DNA of 64,000 nucleotides from assembly GCF_023544445.1 (NCBI RefSeq), contig NZ_JALPVJ010000005.1:644241-708240 (forward strand). Direction: 5' to 3'. The DNA comes from Actinoplanes sp. M2I2. GTDB lineage: Bacteria > Actinomycetota > Actinomycetes > Mycobacteriales > Micromonosporaceae. How positions within the stretch are numbered: the stretch's first letter is position 1; the number at the start of each line of letters is the position of its first letter. Positions 1 through 8,099 of this stretch are shown here, in pieces. The position numbers were made by a program, and so were the translations under genes. The notes under the pieces were generated by a model. It had not been told where the DNA came from. It made no database searches and worked only from the letters and a program-made list of their open reading frames with translations.

Positions 1-1
1 C

Positions 2-2116
2 GTACTCGGCCTGTGCCTCTTGCTGGCCGGCGGCACGGCGGCGCCCGCGCTGACCTCGCCGGCCTTTTTGATCGCGGGGATGCGGGAGATCCCCTCCCCG
101 CCGATGGGCACCTCGTGGGCGCCGGCGCCCCGGACGGGTGACGGCCTGCGCATGGTGGCCGGCGCCGACGGGCAGGAGTTCCGGCTGTTCACCGCCGGGG
201 GCGACCGGACATTCCTGCCCGGCGTCGACCTCGGCGACACCACGCCCGGCCACCTGCCCGGCGAGGGCGCGATCTCGGCGGCGCAGTACCGGGCCTGGTT
301 CGCGGCGATGAGCTGGCTCGGCCTGCGCGTGGTGCGGATCTACGAGATCCACCCGCCCGCGTTCTACGACCAGCTCGCCGCCTGGAACCAGGCGAACCCC
401 GAGCGCCCGCTCTATCTCGTGCAAGGTGTCCGGCTGCCCGACGAGACGTACGTCCGCAAGCGCAACCTGTTCGACAAGCCCTTCACGGCCGCGTTCAAGT
501 CCGAGCTGCGGGCCGCCGCGCAGGCGGTGGCCGGCGACCTCACCCGTACGGCTTCCTTCGGACAGGTCGGCGGCGCGTGGACCACCGACGTCACCCCGTG
601 GCTGGCCGGCTGGCTCATCGGCCGGGAGATCGACCCCGGCGCGGCCGCCGCCTCGGACCGGCGCAACGCCTCGGCGCCGCGGTTCCTGGGCCGCTACTTC
701 CGGAACACTCCCAAGTCGACGCCGACCGAGCGCTGGCTGGCCGCCCGCATGAACGACCTGGCCGGGTACGTCGCCCGGTACCAGGTGAGCCAGCCGATCG
801 CCTTCGTCAACTGGCCGACGACCGACCCGTTGCGTCACCCGGGGGAACCGCTGCCGCAGGAGGACCTGCTCGGGATCGACGCCAACCACGTGCTGCCCAC
901 CGCGAACTGGCCGGCCGGCACGTTCGCGAGCTACCACGCGTACCCGTTCTACCCGGACTTCCTGCGGCACGAGCCGGACCTGGTCGGCTACGAGTACGAG
1001 GGACGCGCGGACCCGTACGCCGGCTACCTGGCCGACCTGCGCCGGCACCACGCCACGATGCCGACGCTGATCACCGAGTTCGGGGTGCCGTCGTCGATCG
1101 GGTCGGCGCACAACGCGCCGCTGGGCCGCTCGCAGGGCGACCACAGCGAGCAGGGCGCGATGCGGATCAACGCCGAGCTGCTACGGATGATCCGCGACCA
1201 GGGGCTGGGCGGCGGTTTCGTCTTCAGCTGGGCCGACGAGTGGTACCGCTACACCTGGAACACCGCCGGGCAGCAGGACCCGGCCCGCCGCCACCTCTGG
1301 CACGACCCGCTCACCAACGAGCAGCACTTCGGGTTGCTGGCGATGGATGCCGACGGCGCGGGCGACACGGGCGACCAGCGGCTGCTGGACACCGACGCGT
1401 GGCCGGCGCGGGAGGTCACGGCCCGGGTCGACGAGGAGTACCTGCACCTGACGGTGCGGCTGGCCGACTCGGCTCCGGGCACCATGATGGCCTCCTTCGA
1501 CGTCCTGCCCGCCGTGACCGGCACACCGATGCCCGGCAGCGCCGACCGGCGGCCCGACGCGGTCCTCGCGCTCAATCTGGTCGGCCGCACCGGGCAGGCG
1601 TACCTCCGTGACCAGCTGGATCCGATGAAGCTGGACTTTCAGGTCCCGGCGGCCCAGCGGGGTCCCGCTCCGCCGGGCTGGAAGCCCTACGAACTGGTCG
1701 TCCGGCGGGCCCTCACCCGGCCGGGCACGGGCGCGAGGTCGCCGGTCGAGCTGCAGAACGCCGGTCAGCTGCGGCACGGCACCTGGCCCGGCCTCGACGG
1801 CGACCAGCCGGAGGGCGACGAGGTGGACAGCCGGGCGCTCTGGCGGCTCGACGGCGACGACCTGAGCCTGCGGGTGCCGTGGGCGATGCTCGGGTTCGCC
1901 GACCCGTCGGCCCGGCGCGTGGGGGTGCCGCGCGGCGGCAAGCTCACCACCCAGGTCAGCCCGGGCGTGACGGTGTCGTTCACCGCCTCCGGCACCGACC
2001 AGGCGACCGGGCAGGTCCGGTGGTCGAACTGGAACCGGCCGTACTACTCGGAACGGCTCAAGCAGGGGGCAGAGGTCCTCCGGGACGCGGCGCTGACGGT
2101 GACCAGCACCGGGTGA
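2..2116 (+). CDS. Secreted glycoside hydrolase-like protein (5' end outside window)
   Basis: The reading frame is open to the window edge and begins with a hydrophobic stretch (LGLCLLLAGG) that looks like the end of a signal peptide or membrane anchor, so the true start lies upstream. The first ~420 residues read as a TIM-barrel glycosidase of the clan GH-A type. GWLIGREID has a candidate acid/base Glu, LITEFGVPSS a candidate nucleophile Glu, and an aromatic-rich SYHAYPFYPDF segment lies between them. The last ~250 residues look like a beta-sandwich carbohydrate-binding or DOMON-like domain. I cannot name the GH family. It may act on cell-surface or extracellular glycan. The two-component pair that follows is separated by ~120 bp and need not be related. 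Confidence 0.6.
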   Translation, partial: VLGLCLLLAGGTAAPALTSPAFLIAGMREIPSPPMGTSWAPAPRTGDGLRMVAGADGQEFRLFTAGGDRTFLPGVDLGDTTPGHLPGEGAISAAQYRAWFAAMSWLGLRVVRIYEIHPPAFYDQLAAWNQANPERPLYLVQGVRLPDETYVRKRNLFDKPFTAAFKSELRAAAQAVAGDLTRTASFGQVGGAWTTDVTPWLAGWLIGREIDPGAAAASDRRNASAPRFLGRYFRNTPKSTPTERWLAARMNDLAGYVARYQVSQPIAFVNWPTTDPLRHPGEPLPQEDLLGIDANHVLPTANWPAGTFASYHAYPFYPDFLRHEPDLVGYEYEGRADPYAGYLADLRRHHATMPTLITEFGVPSSIGSAHNAPLGRSQGDHSEQGAMRINAELLRMIRDQGLGGGFVFSWADEWYRYTWNTAGQQDPARRHLWHDPLTNEQHFGLLAMDADGAGDTGDQRLLDTDAWPAREVTARVDEEYLHLTVRLADSAPGTMMASFDVLPAVTGTPMPGSADRRPDAVLALNLVGRTGQAYLRDQLDPMKLDFQVPAAQRGPAPPGWKPYELVVRRALTRPGTGARSPVELQNAGQLRHGTWPGLDGDQPEGDEVDSRALWRLDGDDLSLRVPWAMLGFADPSARRVGVPRGGKLTTQVSPGVTVSFTASGTDQATGQVRWSNWNRPYYSERLKQGAEVLRDAALTVTSTG

Positions 2117-2235
2117 CGGTCCCCTCCGGGCGCTGTGCGATCCCGCTGCCGTTCCTGTGAGAAGCAGTCCACAGCTGGTACACAGGAATCGGAAAGCAAG
2201 CGCATAGCGTGGCCCGCGACAGTAGGGGCATGACG

Positions 2236-2967
2236 ATGGCGAACTCAGATTCCGGCACCGACCTCCGCCGGCCCGACGGGGCTCCCGTACGGGTTCTGGT
2301 CGTCGATGACGAGCCGACGCTGGCCGAGCTTCTCTCGATGGCGTTGCGCTACGAGGGCTGGGACGTCAAGAGCGCGGGCGACGGGCAGACCGCCGTGCGC
2401 ACCGCCCGGGACTTCCGCCCGGACGCCGTCGTGCTCGACATGATGCTGCCCGACATCGACGGGCTCGAGGTGCTGCGCCGGCTGCGGGGCGAGACGCCCG
2501 ACGTGCCGGTGCTGTTCCTGACGGCCAAGGACTCGGTCGAGGATCGCGTCACCGGCCTGACCGCCGGGGGCGACGACTACGTCACCAAGCCGTTCAGCCT
2601 GGAAGAGGTGGTGGCCCGGCTGCGTGGCCTGATGCGCCGGATGGGCCACTCACCGCTGCGCACCGATTCGCAGCTGATCGTCGGCGACCTGTCGCTCGAC
2701 GAGGACAGCCACGAGGTGCGCCGCGGCGGCGCCCTGGTCACGCTCACCGCCACCGAGTTCGAGCTGCTGCGCTATCTGATGCGCAACCCGCGCCGGGTGC
2801 TGAGCAAGAGCCAGATCCTCGACCGGGTCTGGAACTACGACTTCGGCGGGCAGGCCAACGTCGTCGAGCTCTACATCTCGTACCTCCGGAAGAAGATCGA
2901 CGCGGGCCGCTCGCCGATGATCCACACGATGCGCGGAGCCGGCTATGTCCTCAAGCCCGCCGACTGA
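2236..2967 (+). CDS. OmpR/PhoB-family response regulator
   Basis: DNA-binding response regulator of 243 residues. The receiver domain opens with VRVLVVDDEP (acidic pocket), has the phosphoacceptor Asp near residue 68 in VVLDMMLPDIDG, and the conserved Lys in DYVTKPFSLEE. The C-terminal half is a winged helix of the OmpR type (LTATEFELLRYLM, VVELYISYLRKKI, IHTMRGAGYVLKP). I start at ATG 2236 because GGGG at 2225-2228 is correctly spaced for it; ATG 2230 and GTG 2209 are alternatives. Its end overlaps the histidine kinase start by 23 nt, so the two are translationally coupled partners. Target genes are unknown. Confidence 0.93.
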   Translation: MANSDSGTDLRRPDGAPVRVLVVDDEPTLAELLSMALRYEGWDVKSAGDGQTAVRTARDFRPDAVVLDMMLPDIDGLEVLRRLRGETPDVPVLFLTAKDSVEDRVTGLTAGGDDYVTKPFSLEEVVARLRGLMRRMGHSPLRTDSQLIVGDLSLDEDSHEVRRGGALVTLTATEFELLRYLMRNPRRVLSKSQILDRVWNYDFGGQANVVELYISYLRKKIDAGRSPMIHTMRGAGYVLKPAD

Positions 2968-4504
2968 GACGGCCCCGGCACACCCCGCCCGCTGGCGCAG
3001 CCCGGCCGGCTGGCCGCTGCGCACCCGGATCGTGGCCATCATCATCGGCCTGCTCACGGTCCTGGGACTGGCGGTCGGCGGCACGGCCTACTTCTTCCTG
3101 CGCAACACCCTCTACACCCAGCTCGACGCCAGGCTCGACGCCACCGGCAACCCGTTCCACAACCGCGGCACCGGAGGCCCGCCGCCGGCCTTCGACCAGC
3201 AACGCCCGTTCGGCGGCGCGGAGCCCGGTTCGATCATCGTGACCTATGTCAGGCCGTCCGTCGTGTACGGCGGCCTCGTCGTCACGGTCGAGAACGACGG
3301 CTTCGCCGAGACCGAGTACGAGACGTTGAGCGACGCCGCCACGGCCCAGCTCACGGCCATCCCGGTCGACGGCGCCAAGACCGACCTCACGCTCGACGGC
3401 TACGGCTCCTTCCGGGCCATCGCGCTGACCACGGCCGACGGCCGGACCCGGGTCGTGGCGCTCTCGCTCGAGAACACGAACTTCACGCTGCTGCGCGTCG
3501 CGCTGGTCACCGGGGGCGCGGTGCTGATCGCACTGGGGATCGCCGGGTGGGCCGGCGCGCTGATCGTCCGTCGTACGCTGGCCCCGCTCGACCGCGTGGC
3601 CGCCACCGCGACCAGGGTCTCCGAGTTGCGGCTCGACCGGGGCGAGGTGCAGCTGGCCCAGCGCGTGCCCGACCGAGACACCGACCCGCGCACCGAGGTC
3701 GGCCAGGTGGGCGCCGCGCTCAACCAGATGCTCGACCATGTCGGCAACGCGCTCGAGGCCCGGCACGCCAGCGAGATGCAGGTACGCCAGTTCGTCGCCG
3801 ACGCGAGCCACGAGCTGCGCACGCCGCTGGCCGCCATCCGCGGTTACGCCGAGCTGAGCCGCCGCAGCCGCGCCCCGGTCCCGGGTGAGATCGCCCACGT
3901 GCTCGGCCGGGTCGAGTCCGAGGCCAAGCGGATGACCGGCCTCGTGGAGGACCTGCTGCTGCTCGCCCGCCTCGACGCCGGCCGGCCGCTCGCGCACGAC
4001 CCGGTCGACCTGAGCATGCTGGTCGTCGACACGGTCAGCGACGCGCACGCCACCGGTCCCGGCCACGTCTGGCAGCTCGACCTGCCCGAGGAACCGGTCG
4101 TCGTGATCGGCGACGGCGCCCGGCTGCACCAGGTGCTGGCCAACCTGCTGGCCAACGCGCGGACCCACACCCCCGAGGGCACCACCGTCACGGTCGGCGT
4201 CGCCTCGACGGACGACTCGGCGGTGCTGCGGGTCACCGACGCCGGTCCGGGCATCCCCGAGGACCTGCAGCCGCACATCTTCGAGCGGTTCGCCCGGGGC
4301 GACAGCTCCCGCTCCCGGGCCGCCGGCAGCACGGGCCTGGGACTGTCCATCGTGGAGGCCGTGGCCACCGCGCACGGCGGCCGGGTCTCGATGGAGAGCC
4401 GGCCCGGACGGACGGTCTTCACCGTCACGCTGCCGCTGGGCTCCCCGAAGGGGGTCGTCCCAACAGCTGAGCAGTTGGCGCGGATAGCGCCGCCCGCCCG
4501 CTGA
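2945..4504 (+). CDS. Sensor histidine kinase (HAMP-HisKA-HATPase)
   Basis: Membrane sensor kinase of 519 residues, cognate to the overlapping response regulator. It has two membrane segments (around residues 25-50 and 180-205) bracketing an extracytoplasmic sensor region of ~130 residues. A HAMP region follows, then the dimerisation/phosphoacceptor helix with His near residue 289 (ADASHELRTPLAAIRG). The ATPase domain has an N box (LANLLANARTH), G1 box (VTDAGPGIPED), F box (IFERFARGD) and G2 box (GSTGLGLSIV). All catalytic motifs look intact. The architecture matches the actinobacterial TcrY/TrcS type of kinase. The signal sensed cannot be read from sequence. Confidence 0.93.
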   Translation: MSSSPPTETAPAHPARWRSPAGWPLRTRIVAIIIGLLTVLGLAVGGTAYFFLRNTLYTQLDARLDATGNPFHNRGTGGPPPAFDQQRPFGGAEPGSIIVTYVRPSVVYGGLVVTVENDGFAETEYETLSDAATAQLTAIPVDGAKTDLTLDGYGSFRAIALTTADGRTRVVALSLENTNFTLLRVALVTGGAVLIALGIAGWAGALIVRRTLAPLDRVAATATRVSELRLDRGEVQLAQRVPDRDTDPRTEVGQVGAALNQMLDHVGNALEARHASEMQVRQFVADASHELRTPLAAIRGYAELSRRSRAPVPGEIAHVLGRVESEAKRMTGLVEDLLLLARLDAGRPLAHDPVDLSMLVVDTVSDAHATGPGHVWQLDLPEEPVVVIGDGARLHQVLANLLANARTHTPEGTTVTVGVASTDDSAVLRVTDAGPGIPEDLQPHIFERFARGDSSRSRAAGSTGLGLSIVEAVATAHGGRVSMESRPGRTVFTVTLPLGSPKGVVPTAEQLARIAPPAR

Positions 4505-4522
4505 GGCGCTATGCTGGCCGAC

Positions 4523-4585
4523 ATGTCTCGTTGGTATTCGTGGTTTACGGAGCCGGCTCCCGCCGGTGCCTCAGCCATGACCTGA
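4523..4585 (+). CDS. Aromatic leader peptide of the DAHP synthase gene
   Basis: A 20-codon ORF starting 18 nt after the histidine kinase stop encodes MSRWYSWFTEPAPAGASAMT. Four of its first eight residues are aromatic (Trp4, Tyr5, Trp7, Phe8), covering all three end-products of the pathway that DAHP synthase opens. It is followed by an intrinsic terminator and then the DAHP synthase gene, which is the classic arrangement of ribosome-mediated attenuation. Slow translation at the Trp/Tyr/Phe codons would favour an alternative fold and readthrough. Attenuation of aromatic genes by leader peptides is known in actinobacteria; its operation here is inferred. Confidence 0.85.
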   Translation: MSRWYSWFTEPAPAGASAMT

Positions 4586-4649
4586 GACACTTAGCCAGAG
4601 CCGGCCCGGGCAGCGACATGACGTCGCTGCCTTTTTGTTTGCCGGCTCT
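4549..4649 (+). promoter_or_regulatory. Transcription attenuator with competing hairpins
   Basis: The RNA between the leader codons and the structural gene holds mutually exclusive pairings. GGAGCCGGCTCC (4549-4560) is self-complementary and its 3' part can also pair with GAGCCGGC at 4598-4605. AGAGCCGGC (4597-4605) can instead pair with GCCGGCTCT (4641-4649), a stem that encloses the terminator at 4609-4640. TGTCTC (4524-4529) can also pair with GAGACA (4584-4589). A ribosome stalled on the aromatic codons at 4532-4546 would change which pairings form. Which fold is the antiterminator is my inference. Confidence 0.65.
4609..4640 (+). terminator. Intrinsic terminator of the attenuator
   Basis: A perfect 9-bp stem, GGCAGCGAC / GTCGCTGCC with a 5-nt loop, is followed directly by TTTTTGTTT. 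It lies between the leader peptide and the DAHP synthase gene, so it can only serve to abort transcription early. Confidence 0.88.
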
Positions 4650-4684
4650 CACCGTGGGCGCCGGCGGAGGAGTGGAGACCCACC

Positions 4685-5752
4685 GTGACTGCCCCCGAGG
4701 TCCAGCGCGTTCGTGACCAGCGCATCGAGGCCGTCGTCCCGCTGATGAGCCCCGCGCTGCTGCACCACGAGCTGCCCCTGACCAGCGAATCTCATGACAC
4801 CGTGCTGGCCGGCCGCCGACAGGTCGAGGACGTGCTGAACGGCCGAGATCCGCGGCTGCTGGTCGTCGTCGGCCCGTGCTCGGTGCACGACCCGGCCGCC
4901 GCCGGCGAGTACGCCTCCCGGCTGGAGAAGCAGGCCCAGCGGCTCAGCGACGACCTGCTCGTCGTGATGCGTGTCTACTTCGAGAAGCCGCGCTCCACGG
5001 TCGGCTGGAAGGGCCTGATCAACGACCCCGCGCTCGACGGCACCGGCGATGTCGGCGCCGGACTGCGGATCGCCCGCCGGCTGCTGCTCGAGATCGTCGG
5101 CCGCGGCCTGCCCACCGCCGTCGAGTTCCTCGACCCGATCACGCCGCAGTACATCGCCGACACCGTGGCCTGGGGTGCGATCGGCGCCCGGACGGTGGAG
5201 TCGCAGGTCCACCGGCAGCTCGCGTCCGGTCTCTCGATGCCGATCGGCATGAAGAACCGCCCCGACGGCAGCATCGCCACCGCGATCGAGGCCATCCAGG
5301 CCGCCGCGGTGCCGCACGTCTTCCCCGGCATCGACTACTCGGGCACCCCGGCGATCCTGCACACCACCGGCAACCCCGACACCCACCTGGTGCTGCGCGG
5401 GGGCGGCGGCCAGCCCAACTACAGCGCCGAGGACGTCGCGGGCGCGCTCGCGCTGCTGCGGGCGGCCGGCCTGCCCGAGCGGCTGGTGATCGACTGCTCG
5501 CACGGCAACAGCGGCAAGGACCACCTGCGCCAGCCGGTCGTCGCCGAGGACGTCGCCACGCAGATGGAAGCGGGCCAGCGGGGCATCAGCGGGGTCATGC
5601 TCGAGAGCTTCCTCGTGCCGGGCCGCCAGAACCTGGGCGGCGAGTTGACGTACGGGCAGTCGGTGACCGACGCGTGCATGGGCTGGGACCCGACCGTGTC
5701 GGTGCTGGAGCGGCTCGCCACGGCCTCGGCCAAGCGCCGCGTTCACGGCTGA
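4685..5752 (+). CDS. aroG: Class I 3-deoxy-7-phosphoheptulonate (DAHP) synthase
   Basis: Condenses phosphoenolpyruvate with erythrose 4-phosphate, the first step of the shikimate pathway. The 355-residue length and motifs fit the E. coli AroF/G/H type: VVGPCSVHDP near residue 61, YFEKPRSTVGWKGLINDP, IGMKNRPDGS, and the metal/substrate region DCSHGNSGKDHLRQ. Most actinomycetes rely on a class II (plant-type) enzyme, so this class I form may be an additional isozyme. The GTG start at 4685 is preceded by GGAG at 4674-4677. Expression is probably attenuated through the aromatic leader peptide upstream. The symbol reflects the enzyme type, not a proven feedback specificity. Confidence 0.93.
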   Translation: MTAPEVQRVRDQRIEAVVPLMSPALLHHELPLTSESHDTVLAGRRQVEDVLNGRDPRLLVVVGPCSVHDPAAAGEYASRLEKQAQRLSDDLLVVMRVYFEKPRSTVGWKGLINDPALDGTGDVGAGLRIARRLLLEIVGRGLPTAVEFLDPITPQYIADTVAWGAIGARTVESQVHRQLASGLSMPIGMKNRPDGSIATAIEAIQAAAVPHVFPGIDYSGTPAILHTTGNPDTHLVLRGGGGQPNYSAEDVAGALALLRAAGLPERLVIDCSHGNSGKDHLRQPVVAEDVATQMEAGQRGISGVMLESFLVPGRQNLGGELTYGQSVTDACMGWDPTVSVLERLATASAKRRVHG

Positions 5753-5764
5753 CGAAGCGGCACC

Positions 5765-5800
5765 GCACTCGCAGCACTCGCAGCACTCGCAGCATTCACA
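5765..5800 (+). repeat. Four tandem 9-bp units
   Basis: Three exact copies of GCACTCGCA and one diverged copy (GCATTCACA) lie 12 bp after the DAHP synthase stop, in the 136-bp gap before the next gene. It may be slippage-generated; no function is evident. Confidence 0.8.
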
Positions 5801-5888
5801 GCGGAAGAACAGGAACGGCATAAGGGCGGGACAGGGGCAGCGCCGAATCTTGTCGAGGTAAAGGTCCGCCTGCCAGTGGAGAGCCTCG

Positions 5889-8018
5889 ATGACCACGACG
5901 TTGCCCGTCCCGCCGCCGGTCGCGCCCGACCTGCCCCCGCCGCCGCCGGTTCGGCCCCACTCCCGTGCGGCGCGTTTCTTCCGGGGGCGCGCCGACGACG
6001 CGCCCTGGGTGCGCCCGGCGCTGTTCGCGCTGCTGCTGCTCACCGGGCTGCTCTACCTCGGGGGGCTCGGAAGGAACGGCTGGGCGAACGCCTTCTACTC
6101 GGCCGCCGTGCAGGCCGGCTCGGAAAGCTGGAAGGCGTTCTTCTTCGGCTCCTCCGACGCGGCCAACTCGATCACGGTCGACAAGACGCCGGCCGCGCTG
6201 TGGGTGATGGCGCTCTCGGCCCGGGTCTTCGGGGTCAACTCCTGGAGCATCCTGGTGCCCCAGGCGCTGATGGGCCTGGCCGCGGTCGGGCTGCTCTTCG
6301 CGACCGTGCGGCGCTGGTTCGGCCCGGCGGCCGGGCTGATCGCGGGCGCGGTGCTGGCGCTGACCCCGATCGCCGTGCTGATGTTCCGGTTCAACAACCC
6401 GGACGCGCTGCTCGTGCTCCTCATGGTGGCCGGCGCCTACGCCACCGTCCGGGCCGTCGAGAACGGCTCGACAAAGTGGATCATGCTGGCCGGCATGTTC
6501 GTCGGCTTCGGTTTCCTGGCCAAGATGCTGCAGGCGCTGCTCGTGGTGCCGGCGTTCGCGCTGGCCTACCTGATCGCCGGGCCGCCCAGGCTGGGCAAGC
6601 GCATCGGGCAACTGCTGCTCTCGGGTGTCGCCCTGGTCGTCTCGGCCGGTTGGTACATCGCGATCGTCGAACTGGTCCCGGCATCGATGCGGCCCTACAT
6701 CGGCGGTTCGCAGAACAACAGCATCCTCGAGCTCACCCTCGGCTACAACGGGCTCGGCCGGCTCAACGGCGACGAGACCGGCAGTGTCGGCGGGGGCGGC
6801 CGAGGCGGCGGTGGCGGGATGTGGGGTTCGACCGGCCTGCTGCGCATGTTCGACAGCGAGCAGGGCGGGCAGATCTCGTGGCTGCTGCCGGCCGCGCTGA
6901 TCGTGCTGGTCGCCGGCCTGGCGATCACGGCGCGGCGGGCGCGCACCGACCGGCAACGGGCCGGGCTGATCCTCTGGGGCGGCTGGCTGCTGATCACCGG
7001 TCTGGTGTTCAGCTTCATGCAGGGCATCTTCCACGCGTACTACACGGTCGCGCTGGCGCCGGCGGTCGGCGCCGTGGTCGGCATGGGCGCGGCGCTGCTC
7101 TGGAGGCACCGGCGCACCGTGCTCGCCGCGGTGACCCTGGCGGCAACCGTGGCCGTCACGGCCTGGTGGTCCTTCCACCTGCTCACGCGGAGCGCCGACT
7201 TCCTACCCGGGCTGCGCTGGGTGGTGCTGATCGGCGGCCTGATCGGTGCGGTGACGCTCCTGGGCGCCCTTCGGCTGCCGGCCCGGGTCGCCGCCGCGGC
7301 GGCCGGGATCTCGCTGGCCGCGGTGCTCGCCGGGCCGGCCGCGTACGCGGTGCAGACCGCGTCCGAGGCGCACACCGGCTCGATCCCGTCGGCCGGGCCG
7401 GCCACGGCGGGCGGTCTCGGCGGCGGGCCGGGGCGGGGTCGCTTCGGCGGGAACCGCGGGGGCTTCCCCGGCGGTGCGGGCCTTCCCGGCGGCGCGAATC
7501 AGGGCATCCCGGGCGGCGCCCAGGGCGGTTTCCCGGGTGGATTGCCGGGCGGCGGCTTCGGCGGCAACAACGGTGGCACCGGCAACGGCAGCACCGGCCA
7601 GACGCCGGGTGGCGGCTTCGGCGGGCGCGGCGGCGGCCTGCTCGACGCGGCGACGGTCAGCGCCGAGATGAAGGCTCTGCTGGAGGCCGACGCCGACCGG
7701 TACACGTGGGTGGCGGCGGCGGTCGGATCGCAGAGCGCGTCGGGATACCAGTTGGCGACCGGTGAACCGGTGATGCCGGTGGGCGGCTTCAACGGCAGCG
7801 ACCCGTCGCCGACCCTGGCCCAGTTCCAGCAGTACGTGGCCGAGGGCAAGATCCACTACTTCATCGGCGGAGGTGGCTTCGGCGGCGGGCGCAGCATGGG
7901 CGGCAGCAGCGCGAGCTCGGAGATCGCGTCCTGGGTCACGGAGAACTTCACGGCCCGGACCGTCGGCACCACCACGGTGTACGACCTGACGCAGCCGACC
8001 GGCACCACGACGGCCTGA
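5889..8018 (+). CDS. GT39-type (ArnT/PMT-like) membrane glycosyltransferase
   Basis: Polytopic membrane protein of 709 residues. A proline-rich cytoplasmic start leads into repeated membrane segments, with family motifs DKTPAALWVMALS and RFNNPDALL. Enzymes of this superfamily move a sugar from polyprenyl phosphate onto lipid, glycan or protein on the outer face of the membrane. Residues ~500-585 form a long Gly/Asn/Pro-rich low-complexity segment (repeats such as GGFPGG and GGGFGG) before a soluble C-terminal domain; a shorter glycine tract lies near residue 300. Such inserts are common in actinobacterial members. The gene ends at a strong terminator. The next gene encodes a polyprenyl-phosphate sugar synthase-like enzyme that could supply its donor. 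Confidence 0.85.
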   Translation: MTTTLPVPPPVAPDLPPPPPVRPHSRAARFFRGRADDAPWVRPALFALLLLTGLLYLGGLGRNGWANAFYSAAVQAGSESWKAFFFGSSDAANSITVDKTPAALWVMALSARVFGVNSWSILVPQALMGLAAVGLLFATVRRWFGPAAGLIAGAVLALTPIAVLMFRFNNPDALLVLLMVAGAYATVRAVENGSTKWIMLAGMFVGFGFLAKMLQALLVVPAFALAYLIAGPPRLGKRIGQLLLSGVALVVSAGWYIAIVELVPASMRPYIGGSQNNSILELTLGYNGLGRLNGDETGSVGGGGRGGGGGMWGSTGLLRMFDSEQGGQISWLLPAALIVLVAGLAITARRARTDRQRAGLILWGGWLLITGLVFSFMQGIFHAYYTVALAPAVGAVVGMGAALLWRHRRTVLAAVTLAATVAVTAWWSFHLLTRSADFLPGLRWVVLIGGLIGAVTLLGALRLPARVAAAAAGISLAAVLAGPAAYAVQTASEAHTGSIPSAGPATAGGLGGGPGRGRFGGNRGGFPGGAGLPGGANQGIPGGAQGGFPGGLPGGGFGGNNGGTGNGSTGQTPGGGFGGRGGGLLDAATVSAEMKALLEADADRYTWVAAAVGSQSASGYQLATGEPVMPVGGFNGSDPSPTLAQFQQYVAEGKIHYFIGGGGFGGGRSMGGSSASSEIASWVTENFTARTVGTTTVYDLTQPTGTTTA

Positions 8019-8032
8019 TCCCCGACCCTCGA

Positions 8033-8072
8033 GTGCGGGCGGTTCCTCGTACGGGAACCGCCCGCACTTTTT
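8033..8072 (+). terminator. Strong intrinsic terminator
   Basis: A 14-bp stem (GTGCGGGCGGTTCC paired with GGAACCGCCCGCAC) is followed by TTTTT, 14 bp after the GT39 stop codon. The next gene therefore probably has its own promoter in the short remaining gap, or depends on readthrough. Confidence 0.9.
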
Positions 8073-8099
8073 CACAGGACCGGCACAGGGAGGTCATAA

